From Sulfuricurvum sp. 17-40-25 (GTDB taxonomy: Bacteria; Campylobacterota; Campylobacteria; Campylobacterales; Sulfurimonadaceae), in contig NCIJ01000002.1 of assembly GCA_002282015.1 (NCBI GenBank), positions 310,001 to 374,000 on the forward strand: DNA of 64,000 bases, read 5' to 3'. The notes beneath the pieces are model-generated. The model was not told the origin of the DNA, ran no database searches, and saw only the letters and a list, made by a program, of their open reading frames with translations. Below are positions 18,256 through 26,550 of the stretch, in pieces; within the stretch, counting starts at the first letter, position 1; every line of letters begins with the position of its first letter. The position numbers were made by a program, and so were the translations under genes.

Positions 18256-18936
18256 ATGGCAATATTACACGAGATAACAGTACTTTACGTCGAACCTGAT
18301 GCAGATATTCGACAATCAACTACCAATATTATGCGTAAATATGAGATCAACGTCTTACCGACTAATACTTTTCTCAATGCTTGTGATACGTTAAAAGCCC
18401 AGAAAGTTGACATTATCATCCTTGACTGTAATTCACCCCATGAGAATGGACTGGATTTTGTTCGCCATATTCGAGAAAAACAACTTTTTATTCCTATTAT
18501 TCTTATGACAACAGAACCTGATGTACGGCTTTTATTTGAAGCCATCAATCTGGATATTTCACGCTGCATTATAAAACCGTATTCAGAAGAGGATTTGATT
18601 CAAGCCTTAACCATAGCTGCCAAAAAAGTTCTCATATTCCATCCTCTCTCCCCCGCTGATTTGCATGAGGGATTTACCTATGACCCCATTAATAAGTCCG
18701 TCATACATCCCGATGGAATCATTGTTCAGCTTTCCAAAAAAGAATATTTATTGATAGAACTTTTATTGCATAATAGAGGTAGAATAATCCCCTATAGTCT
18801 TATAGAAAACAACGTCTGGGAAAATAAACCAATGAGTATGGATGCACTGCGTACCCTCATAGGGGGAATCCGTAAAAAAACCTATTCAGGGATCATCTTA
18901 AATCATAATTCTACAGGCTACAAAATAGATCTCTAA
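18256..18936 (+). CDS. Orphan OmpR-type response regulator
   Basis: About 226 residues. The receiver domain has the phospho-acceptor Asp in IIILDCNSPHENG, Thr in LMTTEPD and Lys in CIIKPYSEEDL, while the acidic pair is altered to YVEPDADIR. The C-terminal winged helix includes LSKKEYLLIELLLHNRG and MDALRTLIGGIRKK. It would regulate transcription on phosphorylation, but no histidine kinase is adjacent and the target is unknown. ATG at 18256 is used; a TTG six bases earlier is possible. The stop codon falls in the first of two copies of the hypA tail. Confidence 0.85.
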   Translation: MAILHEITVLYVEPDADIRQSTTNIMRKYEINVLPTNTFLNACDTLKAQKVDIIILDCNSPHENGLDFVRHIREKQLFIPIILMTTEPDVRLLFEAINLDISRCIIKPYSEEDLIQALTIAAKKVLIFHPLSPADLHEGFTYDPINKSVIHPDGIIVQLSKKEYLLIELLLHNRGRIIPYSLIENNVWENKPMSMDALRTLIGGIRKKTYSGIILNHNSTGYKIDL

Positions 18937-18963
18937 ATCGCACTTCCATCTCCAAGCTCATCA
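18930..18963. repeat. Degraded copy of the hypA 3' end (direct repeat, left copy)
   Basis: Matches 19648-19681 at 31 of 34 positions in the same orientation. Read on the minus strand it encodes the hypA ending LMSLEME, but the hypA TGA is changed to CGA here, so the copy is not functional. It overlaps the last bases of the response regulator gene. With the right copy it brackets two small unknown genes. Confidence 0.8.
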
Positions 18964-19046
18964 ACTGAGCACTATTAATATTTAGCTATAATCCAAAGAA
19001 TTAACACATAATAGACTCAAAAAATATTTTAAGACTAGGAAAAAAA

Positions 19047-19367
19047 ATGTACCCAGGATCTAAAATACGAACAGGTTTCACAATGAAAGTCACTGGGATA
19101 CATCTCAATCGTCCAGACTTGCATACTATAGCCGCAGAGTTGGGTATTGCTACTAGAGATGTACTCACAGCGGATGGAATCCTGACCATTTATAACACCT
19201 CAAAAACTTGCCAAGAAATTGTAGACGATAAGAACTTGGCCTTATTTATCTCAATGGCTCTGGATATCTCTCCTGAAAATATAAGTGATATAGAAGAAGT
19301 GACAGAAGTACCCGTAAAATTAGAGTTTGATCCCAGCGAATTTGCGTATGATGAGGATGATGAATAG
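19047..19367 (+). CDS. Small unknown acidic protein
   Basis: A 106-residue protein I do not recognise, with an acidic C-terminus (FAYDEDDE) and no membrane segment or clear motif. The ATG has an AGGA site 7 nt upstream. It is followed after 31 nt by a second small gene in the same direction, probably one transcript. The pair lies between two direct copies of the hypA tail, so it was probably inserted beside hypA. Confidence 0.6.
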   Translation: MYPGSKIRTGFTMKVTGIHLNRPDLHTIAAELGIATRDVLTADGILTIYNTSKTCQEIVDDKNLALFISMALDISPENISDIEEVTEVPVKLEFDPSEFAYDEDDE

Positions 19368-19398
19368 CCGTTTGAGCATTTTATAAAAAAGGATAGTA

Positions 19399-19641
19399 AT
19401 GACACAACTACAAGAAGAGTTTCTTAATGAGCTTAAGAGTAATCCAAAATTGACTATCGCCCAGTACGCAGAATTATATAAAAAGCACAGTCAACTAGCT
19501 ATTAAATACCAGCAAGACAATGGTGCTAGTGAATCTCAATCAAAGGCTATGGGTAACTATTATACGGTTACTGTGTTGTCTGATTTTATAGACAGTGAAA
19601 ACATACTGGCCAGAATTATTGCCCTACATGAATCATTGTAA
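19399..19641 (+). CDS. Small unknown helical protein
   Basis: An 80-residue, mostly helical soluble protein (start MTQLQEEFLNELKSN) that I do not recognise. It has a good AAGGA ribosome site 7 nt before the ATG. It follows the preceding small gene closely and its stop lies 7 nt before the right-hand copy of the hypA-tail repeat. A two-gene toxin-antitoxin or immunity pair is conceivable, but no motif supports it. Confidence 0.6.
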   Translation: MTQLQEEFLNELKSNPKLTIAQYAELYKKHSQLAIKYQQDNGASESQSKAMGNYYTVTVLSDFIDSENILARIIALHESL

Positions 19642-19647
19642 AATGAC

Positions 19648-19681
19648 TCTCTAAATCACGCTTCCATCTCCAAACTCATCA
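19648..19681. repeat. hypA 3' end (direct repeat, right copy)
   Basis: The functional copy: it contains the hypA stop codon and last eight codons on the minus strand. See the left copy at 18930-18963; 31 of 34 positions agree. The 684 nt between the copies hold only the two small genes. Confidence 0.8.
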
Positions 19682-20000
19682 GCATCATATCCTCTCCATC
19701 CGTAACACGGATGCTATGGCTCTCACATGCAGGGCAGATGTAGTGTGGCTGATCCAATACGCTTTCTTGCTGACAATCACTGCAGATGATCACCAGTGGC
19801 TGTATGGACATCACGAACTCGGCATGCTTACAAACTGTTTGGTCTTTGAAGGTTTCGAAGGCTATTTGGAGTAAATGCGGTTCAACTCCGCTGTATTTTC
19901 CTATCTTGACCACCACTTTGGTAATCGAGGAGGCTTTGTTGGTCACAGCCAGCTCCTCACACTGATCGATGAGTGCTTGGACAATCGAGTATTCGTGCAT
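19656..20000 (-). CDS. hypA: Hydrogenase nickel incorporation protein HypA
   Basis: A 114-residue nickel metallochaperone. It starts MHEYSIVQ, with the His2 needed for nickel binding, and has the zinc site formed by CSDC and CPAC. It delivers nickel with HypB to the hydrogenase large subunit precursor. It is the last gene of the hydrogenase operon, its ATG overlapping the hypE stop by 1 nt (TAATG). Its 3' end has been duplicated, see 18930-18963. Confidence 0.95.
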   Translation of the reverse strand: MHEYSIVQALIDQCEELAVTNKASSITKVVVKIGKYSGVEPHLLQIAFETFKDQTVCKHAEFVMSIQPLVIICSDCQQESVLDQPHYICPACESHSIRVTDGEDMMLMSLEMEA

Positions 20001-20998
20001 TAGCAGATCCTCGGCAACAACTCACCCTTGGGACGTTCGAGATAACGTGTACTGCCCCAGGCTGATCGTAATATCACCCGCCCTGCTTTGTGGGATGTCA
20101 CATTTCCAATGATAGCGGCATTAGAACTCATAGAAAATCGATGCAGAATTTCAATAGCTCTCAAAGCATCGCAAGGGTCAATGGCGAGGATAAAAGTCCC
20201 CTCATTGGCAAAATCATAGGGTTCCATCCCCAAAAGCTCGCAAATTCCGCGTACCTCATCACATATCGGAATATTTTTTTCCTCTAGCTCAATGCATACA
20301 TCACTTGAAATAGCCCATTCATTCAAAACTGCACTCAAACCGCCTCGTGTCGCATCACGCATCGCACGTATAGAGATGTTTTCAGAAATAAGAGCCTCAA
20401 CTACCGGCCATAAGGTAGCACAATCGCTAGACAAAGCACTTTGCAGTTCTATCCCCTCACGAGAAGCCAGTATGCATGCCCCATGAGCGCCGATATCACG
20501 TGAGACGATAATTATGTCGTCTTGTTGGAGATGATGCGCTGAAAGAGCGCTCAGGACTACCTCACCGATACCTGATGTGTTGATAAACAGTTGATCCACA
20601 GAACCTTTAGGGACGACTTTGGTATCACCGCAGACGATCTTAGCTCCACTTTTAGCCAGCTCGTCTTTCATAGACACTACAATACGCTCCAGCGTCTCAT
20701 AGGGCAACCCCTCTTCGATGATAAAAGCACAGCTGAGATACAGCGGTCGTGCCCCCATCATCGCCAGATCGTTGAGTGTTCCTGCAACCGCGATCTTCCC
20801 CATATCACCGCCATTGAAAAACAGTGGGGTCACCGTATAGCTATCGGTGGTAAACGCTATTTTGCCGTTGACCTCTAAAACAGCCGCATCTTCACTGCGC
20901 AACAGGATCTCATTGGAAAAATGGCGGTAAAAGAGATCACGGATCAGAACATCCATCTCCTCTCCCCCTCCTCCATGCGATAGCTGTATGTGCTTCAT
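20000..20998 (-). CDS. hypE: Hydrogenase maturation protein HypE
   Basis: About 332 residues, PurM/ThiL-like fold. HypE dehydrates the carbamoyl group on its C-terminal Cys to a thiocyanate for the active-site CN ligands; the C-terminal PRIC end is intact. The N-terminal SHGGGGEEM and later [18 protein letters not shown] and DFANEG are conserved ATP-site motifs. ATG at 20998 is chosen, since the protein family begins at about MKHIQLSHG and a 4-nt ATGA overlap with hypD supports it. An upstream in-frame start at 21031 would lie inside hypD. Confidence 0.95.
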   Translation of the reverse strand: MKHIQLSHGGGGEEMDVLIRDLFYRHFSNEILLRSEDAAVLEVNGKIAFTTDSYTVTPLFFNGGDMGKIAVAGTLNDLAMMGARPLYLSCAFIIEEGLPYETLERIVVSMKDELAKSGAKIVCGDTKVVPKGSVDQLFINTSGIGEVVLSALSAHHLQQDDIIIVSRDIGAHGACILASREGIELQSALSSDCATLWPVVEALISENISIRAMRDATRGGLSAVLNEWAISSDVCIELEEKNIPICDEVRGICELLGMEPYDFANEGTFILAIDPCDALRAIEILHRFSMSSNAAIIGNVTSHKAGRVILRSAWGSTRYLERPKGELLPRIC

Positions 20999-22113
20999 AC
21001 TACATTCCCATATCGATAGTAAGCATTGCATGAACCCTCAGAACTCACCATACAACTGCCAAGCGGTGAGTTAGGAGTACAGGCAGTACCAAAAACCGTA
21101 CAGTCGTTGGGTTTGGCAAGTCCTTTTAAGATCGAACCGCAGATACAGAGTTTATGATCATCGATCGGCTCGTTAGAGAGAAATTGTGAAAATACAGCCT
21201 CCGCGTCTAAGTGTGCATAGTTCTCACCCAGTTGCAATGCACTGTGCTCAATGTCCCCCAACCCTCGCCATCGGAAGGTATCACGCACATTCATGGTCTG
21301 TTCGATCATCGCTTGCGCTTTGTGATTTCCATCCCGTGTCACTGCACGGCTGTATTGCACCTCTACCTCACTGCGATTTTCGTTTTTTTGAGCGATGATT
21401 TGCAAAATCCCTTCCATCACGTCCACTGGCTCAAATCCGCTGACAACCACTGGTGTTTCATACTGCTTGGCTATAGGTTCATAAATCTTTGAGCCCGTAA
21501 TGACGCTCACATGAGAGGGACCGATAAAAGCATCTATGCGATTTTGGGGATCGTCCATAATGGCATGTACGGCAGGAGGAACGAGCACATGATTAATATG
21601 GAAAAAGAGATTGTGCAGTTTTTCATTATCAGCTCGCAGTATTAACGCCGCAGTCATAGGGGTGGTCGTCTCAAAACCGATAGCAAAAAAGATGACCTTT
21701 TTGGTTGGATTCTCAGCTGCGATTTTCAACGCATCCATAGGGGAATACAAGGGTCGAATGTCACAACCTCTGGCACGCTCTTCAACCAATGAGCTCTCAG
21801 AACCTGGAACACGTATCATATCTCCCAACGTCAACAAAATCGTATTTCTCATACGCGCCAGATCAATCGCCTGATCAATGCGCTCTTTGGGCATGATACA
21901 CACAGGACATCCTGGTCCATGGATAAATTCTATCGTATCAGGCAGGAGCTGTTTTAGACCGTACTTCATAATCGTATGAGTATGTCCACCGCACACTTCC
22001 ATAATCTTCAGTGGCTGTGAAAGTTTTAGAGCTTCTTGATAGATTTTTCGTGACAATGCCTGAATCGTCTGAGGATGACGAAATATGTCAAATAACGCTT
22101 TATCGTCTTGCAT
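20995..22113 (-). CDS. hypD: Hydrogenase maturation protein HypD
   Basis: About 372 residues. Scaffold on which the Fe(CN)2CO unit is built with HypC. Conserved blocks are MEVCGGHTHTIMKYGL, HGPGCPVCIMP, GFETTTPMTA and FCxxC-like cysteines in the C-terminal [4Fe-4S] region (CICGSILKG, FGTACTPNSPLG, SSEGSCNAYY). ATG at 22113 is preferred to a TTG at 22137, placing it 2 nt after the hypC stop. Overlaps hypE by 4 nt. Confidence 0.95.
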   Translation of the reverse strand: MQDDKALFDIFRHPQTIQALSRKIYQEALKLSQPLKIMEVCGGHTHTIMKYGLKQLLPDTIEFIHGPGCPVCIMPKERIDQAIDLARMRNTILLTLGDMIRVPGSESSLVEERARGCDIRPLYSPMDALKIAAENPTKKVIFFAIGFETTTPMTAALILRADNEKLHNLFFHINHVLVPPAVHAIMDDPQNRIDAFIGPSHVSVITGSKIYEPIAKQYETPVVVSGFEPVDVMEGILQIIAQKNENRSEVEVQYSRAVTRDGNHKAQAMIEQTMNVRDTFRWRGLGDIEHSALQLGENYAHLDAEAVFSQFLSNEPIDDHKLCICGSILKGLAKPNDCTVFGTACTPNSPLGSCMVSSEGSCNAYYRYGNVV

Positions 22114-22115
22114 GA

Positions 22116-22400
22116 TCAAATACTTCGATTGGAACAATTATCATCTTGCTCAATCAATGAGCGGCGTTCTTCTTCATCCATGGCTATAATCATCTCTTCA
22201 TATATCTTGAGACTTTCCAGTGCATCTTCTTCATCAATCTTACCCATCGCAAAACCGATATGAATCAGTACATAATCACCAATCGCCACTACATCGGCCA
22301 TCAGATCTAGACTCACTTTTCGCCGAACTCCCATCGTCTCTACGATAGCAATATTGTCCTCTTCTATCTCAACGATTTTGGAGGGGATCGAGAGACACAT
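22116..22400 (-). CDS. hypC: Hydrogenase assembly chaperone HypC
   Basis: A 94-residue HypC/HybG chaperone with the N-terminal MCLSIPSKI, in which Cys2 holds the Fe(CN)2CO unit, followed by the OB-fold segment GDYVLIHIGFAMGKID. It carries iron between HypD and the large subunit. Its ATG overlaps the hypB stop by 1 nt. The C-terminal ~20 residues are an unconserved charged tail. Confidence 0.94.
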   Translation of the reverse strand: MCLSIPSKIVEIEEDNIAIVETMGVRRKVSLDLMADVVAIGDYVLIHIGFAMGKIDEEDALESLKIYEEMIIAMDEEERRSLIEQDDNCSNRSI

Positions 22401-23182
22401 CAGTTTCTCATACTTTTTTTAAACGTGATCCACTGTATGACGTTTTGAATACTTTTGGGGTCTTTGATCGAGACTTCTAAAATATCCACAGAGGGTTTGA
22501 GCTTGCGAGCCTCTGCCTTGGCATGCGCCATGTCAAAATCGATGTAGGGAAGCAGATCACATTTGGTGATCAACACCAGATCAGCTGTGCGAAACATCAC
22601 GGGATATTTTTCGACTTTGTCCTCTCCCTCAGGGACAGAGACGAGAACGATATTGAGATGCGCACCCACATCGTAACTCGCTGGACACACGAGATTACCG
22701 ACGTTTTCGATAAAACAAACCTCTAGGTCTGCAATAGGGAGTTCATGCAGTGCATGATGGACCATGAACGCATCGAGATGGCAGGCACTACCGGTTTGTA
22801 TCTGATGTGCCGGGATTCCTTTGGCACGTATTCGATCAGCATCACGCGATGTCTCCAAATCTCCCTCAATGACTCCAAATTTAAACGGTGCCGCATCCGC
22901 GATAGCTTCCAGTAAAGCTGTTTTTCCACTGCCAGGACTGCTCATCATATTGATAGCAAGAACACCGTGAGACTCAAAGTGCTCTCGGTTATGTTCTGCT
23001 TCATGATCGTTTTTGGCCAATATCTTGGTGATCACTGAAATCGTTTTAGGATCATTGAGCTGAGGATTATGATGTAGGGTCTCATGTGTATGGTGATGAT
23101 GTCCGTGTTCGTGGTCATGATGATGGTGGTCGTTGTGATCGTGATGATGATCCGTAATCGAACAGCCGCAATCTTTGCACAT
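22400..23182 (-). CDS. hypB: Hydrogenase nickel GTPase HypB, His-rich
   Basis: A 260-residue GTPase that inserts nickel. The N-terminus has MCKDCGC, then a His/Asp-rich stretch (about residues 12-38) that can store nickel, and the G domain has SSPGSGKT, the EGDLETSRDADR segment and TKCD. Long His tracts like this are found where HypB doubles as nickel store. The repetitive codons at about 23070-23150 are simply this tract. Lies 1 nt after the HupE-like gene and overlaps hypC by 1 nt. Confidence 0.95.
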   Translation of the reverse strand: MCKDCGCSITDHHHDHNDHHHHDHEHGHHHHTHETLHHNPQLNDPKTISVITKILAKNDHEAEHNREHFESHGVLAINMMSSPGSGKTALLEAIADAAPFKFGVIEGDLETSRDADRIRAKGIPAHQIQTGSACHLDAFMVHHALHELPIADLEVCFIENVGNLVCPASYDVGAHLNIVLVSVPEGEDKVEKYPVMFRTADLVLITKCDLLPYIDFDMAHAKAEARKLKPSVDILEVSIKDPKSIQNVIQWITFKKSMRN

Positions 23183-23183
23183 A

Positions 23184-23723
23184 CTAGTTCTCCATCACAG
23201 TGCCGTGCATTTGACGATACATGCTGATCTTTTGCATCCCTACAGCAGCCATTATTCCTAAAAGGTGCAAGATACCGGTAGTCACTGTAAATCCAGTCGC
23301 ATATCCTAGGCTTCCTATGTTCAATGGCATCTCAGAGACATGTGCAAATCCGTGAAACAGGGCAAAAAGAGCAACAGTAACGGTGCTAAGTGCTACCGAT
23401 ACGTTCAGTTTCATTACAATAAACACTCCAAGCAACAATACCGATACTGTAATCGCTTCTTCCACATACGGTACGTGCATCCCTTGCAAGCCGATCATCG
23501 CTCCAACACTCATCATACTCATAAAACTGACAGGAACCGCCCACAATGCACGTCCACCCATTTGTGCGGCCCAAAAACCTACGGCCAACATCGTCACAAT
23601 ATGATCACTCCCATGAAGCGGATGAGTCAGACCAGCCTGTAGACCTGACACACTTCCAACCCCTGCATGTGCCATTAGTGCTGCTTCTAGCACTAAAACA
23701 ATAAGCATAATTTTTTTGATCAT
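23184..23723 (-). CDS. hupE: HupE/UreJ-family membrane protein, probable nickel transporter
   Basis: About 179 residues, a signal-like first segment and about five more membrane segments. The conserved GLTHPLHGSDHIVTM motif, with histidines and Asp in a membrane helix, marks the HupE/UreJ family of nickel or cobalt permeases. ATG at 23723 has AGGAG 5 nt upstream; a GTG at 23729 lies inside that site. Placed between hypF and hypB, it likely supplies nickel to the maturation proteins. Confidence 0.88.
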   Translation of the reverse strand: MIKKIMLIVLVLEAALMAHAGVGSVSGLQAGLTHPLHGSDHIVTMLAVGFWAAQMGGRALWAVPVSFMSMMSVGAMIGLQGMHVPYVEEAITVSVLLLGVFIVMKLNVSVALSTVTVALFALFHGFAHVSEMPLNIGSLGYATGFTVTTGILHLLGIMAAVGMQKISMYRQMHGTVMEN

Positions 23724-23760
23724 AATCACTCCTTTATCCGTGTTCGTCTAATTATAAACA

Positions 23761-26001
23761 TTAAAGGTTATAAATACCCCACCATGCCTGACCAAGTGCT
23801 ATTGAACCATCGTTGATCGGAGTCTTTTGCTGAAAATAGAAATCTCGATGATTCAATGACATCTGCAGTTTTTCCATCAACGTGCGGTTTTGAAAAACCC
23901 CACCTGATACCACGATGGGAAGATCTGGATACCTCTGTGCAAAACTGCTAATGATGGCCTCCACCGTCGCCAAAAATCGGCTGGCAATAATACGTTTTGC
24001 TTCCTCTTTGTCAGACATCGACGATTCCAGCGCTATGATCTGAGCGATCATGGGTCTAACATCAATTTCTTCCCCGATAGTCAGAAATTCAAAGGGTTCG
24101 CACATAGCCTTATCCACGTATTTTTCGATCAATAACCCAGCCTGCGCTTCATACGCCAGAGTCTGAACAAAGCCACCCAAACTCGCAACAGCGTCAAACA
24201 GCCTGCCCATGGAACTGCACATGGGAGCATTGAGTTTTTGTGACCACATATAATGCAGCTGGCGTATCTCATAGGGTAAAAAAGCATCTACAGCGGGAGA
24301 TGAGAGCGATAATACTTCTTCCAACGTATGAGATTCAAACAACAATGACAGTGCAATACGGCGAGGCTCTTTGATAGCACGATCCCCTCCCAATAAGGCA
24401 AAAGGCTTCAGCCATCCGATGCGTTCATAGGAGTGAACATCCGCAATCATCACCTCTGATCCCCACAGCGTGTTATTGGTTCCATATCCGGTTCCATCAA
24501 ACGCAAACCCCAAAACTTTTTGACTCAATGAATGTTCGGCCATACATGCCAACACATGCGCGTAATGGTGCTGGAGTTCATGATGTTCATAATTTGTTTC
24601 CAATGCATACCGTGTTGAATAATAGTGAGGGTGCATATCGTGTATCAAAACCATTCGTTGATCAGGATAGAATCGCTCGAACGTATGGATGGTCCGTTCA
24701 AAATACTCCTGCGTTTGAATCGTCTCTAAATCCCCAATATAACCGCTTAACACGAGGTTTTTCTCAGAAGCTATCGCTATCGCATTTTTTTGATGTGCAC
24801 CCAGGGCTAAGATACGTTTGGTGACAGACTTTTTGGTTTGTACCGTATAGGGTGTATGCCCTCTACCCATGCGCAACATCACCGTTGTGTCATTGACCGC
24901 TTGAACAACCGAATCATCCAAAGCATTGACGATCACACGGTTATGGTTGATAATCCCTCCCAAGGAATTTCCAAAACATCCTAGGAGCTCTTTGGATCGG
25001 ATCATCATCGGTTCATCGCTCACATTGGCACTGGTGACTATCAAGGGGAAATCAATCGCGTCCAATAGCAATCGATGCAATGGTGTATACGGGAGAAAGA
25101 CCCCTATACGATCCAACCCAGGGGCTATATTAACCGATAGGTTGTTCGAATCCTTAGCATGGACGATGACGATAGGTTTGATGGCATCGTCGATCAAATA
25201 TTCTTCATATTTACTAATATTAGTATACTTATGGATCTCTTGCAGGGAATCAAACATCACAGCAAACGGCTTTCTGGGACGATGTTTTAATCGTCGCAGT
25301 GCTTGTATCGCATCATAATTGGTGGCATCACACAGCAGATTAAAACCGCCCAACCCCTTGAGCGCGATGATCTTCCCCGATACAAGCATTTTTACCGCTT
25401 CTTGTATCGGATCACCTTTTATTATCATCCCATCTGCATCCATAAAAGAGAGACTTGGCCCGCACTCAGGACACGCAATCGGTTGTGCATGGTAACGGCG
25501 TGAATTTGGATCCGTGTATTCACGCTCACAAGCATCGCACATCGTAAAGTGTTTCATCGAAGTACGGACGCGATCGTACGGAGGGATTTGCATGATCGTA
25601 TAGCGCGGACCGCAATCACTGCAGTTGATAAATGGATATCCAAACCGCCGATTTCTAGGATCTCGCAGCTCTCGTTCACACTCAGCACACAGTGCTGTAT
25701 CCCTAGGGATAACCGTATTTCCATCCCCTTCTAAGCTTGAGCGAATCTCAAACTCTAAGTTGTGTCCCCCATTTATGGAAACTCTATCCAATGAATCAAT
25801 CCGAGCGCCACTGGGAAGATTCTCCCTTAGGCTATTTATGAATAACTCTGTATCGTGACCATGGATTTCGATAACTGCTCCGAATGACGTATTGGCAACA
25901 AAGCCGGTGAGATTGTAACGTTTGGCCTCCCGATACACAAAGGGGCGAAAACCGACCCCTTGCACCAGACCTCTGATCTCGAGTCGCACGTGTTGCATCA
26001 T
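23761..26001 (-). CDS. hypF: Carbamoyltransferase HypF
   Basis: A 746-residue protein of the usual four-part layout: acylphosphatase domain (RGLVQGVGFRPFVYREA, residues 8-90), two zinc fingers (CAEC/CSDC and CDAC/CPEC, about residues 105-185), a YrdC-like domain (ALKGLGGFNLLCDA, about 200-380), and a Kae1-like domain with HHYAHVLACMAEH and FAFDGTGYG. It makes the carbamoyl group for the CN ligands and passes it to HypE. Overlaps the protease gene by 4 nt. No sign of damage. Confidence 0.95.
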   Translation of the reverse strand: MMQHVRLEIRGLVQGVGFRPFVYREAKRYNLTGFVANTSFGAVIEIHGHDTELFINSLRENLPSGARIDSLDRVSINGGHNLEFEIRSSLEGDGNTVIPRDTALCAECERELRDPRNRRFGYPFINCSDCGPRYTIMQIPPYDRVRTSMKHFTMCDACEREYTDPNSRRYHAQPIACPECGPSLSFMDADGMIIKGDPIQEAVKMLVSGKIIALKGLGGFNLLCDATNYDAIQALRRLKHRPRKPFAVMFDSLQEIHKYTNISKYEEYLIDDAIKPIVIVHAKDSNNLSVNIAPGLDRIGVFLPYTPLHRLLLDAIDFPLIVTSANVSDEPMMIRSKELLGCFGNSLGGIINHNRVIVNALDDSVVQAVNDTTVMLRMGRGHTPYTVQTKKSVTKRILALGAHQKNAIAIASEKNLVLSGYIGDLETIQTQEYFERTIHTFERFYPDQRMVLIHDMHPHYYSTRYALETNYEHHELQHHYAHVLACMAEHSLSQKVLGFAFDGTGYGTNNTLWGSEVMIADVHSYERIGWLKPFALLGGDRAIKEPRRIALSLLFESHTLEEVLSLSSPAVDAFLPYEIRQLHYMWSQKLNAPMCSSMGRLFDAVASLGGFVQTLAYEAQAGLLIEKYVDKAMCEPFEFLTIGEEIDVRPMIAQIIALESSMSDKEEAKRIIASRFLATVEAIISSFAQRYPDLPIVVSGGVFQNRTLMEKLQMSLNHRDFYFQQKTPINDGSIALGQAWWGIYNL

Positions 26002-26543
26002 CCCTGCGCCCTAGTATACGGATCACGATACGATTCTATGACCTCATTTAGCTCAAATAGTTGTTCATTGACGGTTACAGTGACGCCGACTTCTTCCAAT
26101 ATTGCTAGAAGGGATTGGATAAATGTATCAAACCGTTTTTTGAGTATTGGACTTAAATCCATAGCAACGGTTTGGATGTCTGAGGGAATGATCCCTAGAA
26201 CGCTGATGAGTGCCCTCACGTCCATCAACGATGCCAACTCGATCATTTGGGTTACTTCGACCTCATGAACCGTTTTACGTGTATCTCCAAGCCCCAGAAG
26301 AGCATCTGAGGGAAGATGGTAGATTGATCCTGCTTTTTCATCAATTGAGAGGGTATCGAGAAGTATGACGTGATCATAGTGGGTAAAGTACTGCATGAGA
26401 TTAAATCCCAGCGTCCCCCCGTCTATGATCTCGATGGGCGGTTCAAAACCGTAGTTCGTTTCCAGATACTTCGCCGCATAGACCCCTATCCCATCATCGG
26501 TAAACAGTATATTTCCTACTCCGATGACTGCGATAGTATTCAT
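25998..26543 (-). CDS. Hydrogenase maturation endopeptidase
   Basis: About 181 residues, HyaD/HupD type. It cuts the C-terminal extension of the large subunit after nickel insertion. Metal-binding acids are seen in GNILFTDDGIGV and IDGGTLGF, with a His in the HEVEVTQM segment. ATG at 26543 is chosen; the upstream start at 26594 lies inside the large subunit gene, whose stop is 7 nt upstream of this ATG. Directly follows its likely substrate gene. Confidence 0.93.
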   Translation of the reverse strand: MNTIAVIGVGNILFTDDGIGVYAAKYLETNYGFEPPIEIIDGGTLGFNLMQYFTHYDHVILLDTLSIDEKAGSIYHLPSDALLGLGDTRKTVHEVEVTQMIELASLMDVRALISVLGIIPSDIQTVAMDLSPILKKRFDTFIQSLLAILEEVGVTVTVNEQLFELNEVIESYRDPYTRAQG

Positions 26544-26550
26544 GCGTTTC

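Noticed and set aside
20998-21031. Longer HypE start with 11 extra residues
   Set aside because: The extra residues are unlike the family and the ATGA overlap with hypD at 20998 gives the expected start.
23070-23160. Low-complexity CAT/GTG-rich tract that looks like a microsatellite
   Set aside because: It encodes the histidine-rich nickel-binding N-terminus of HypB in frame.
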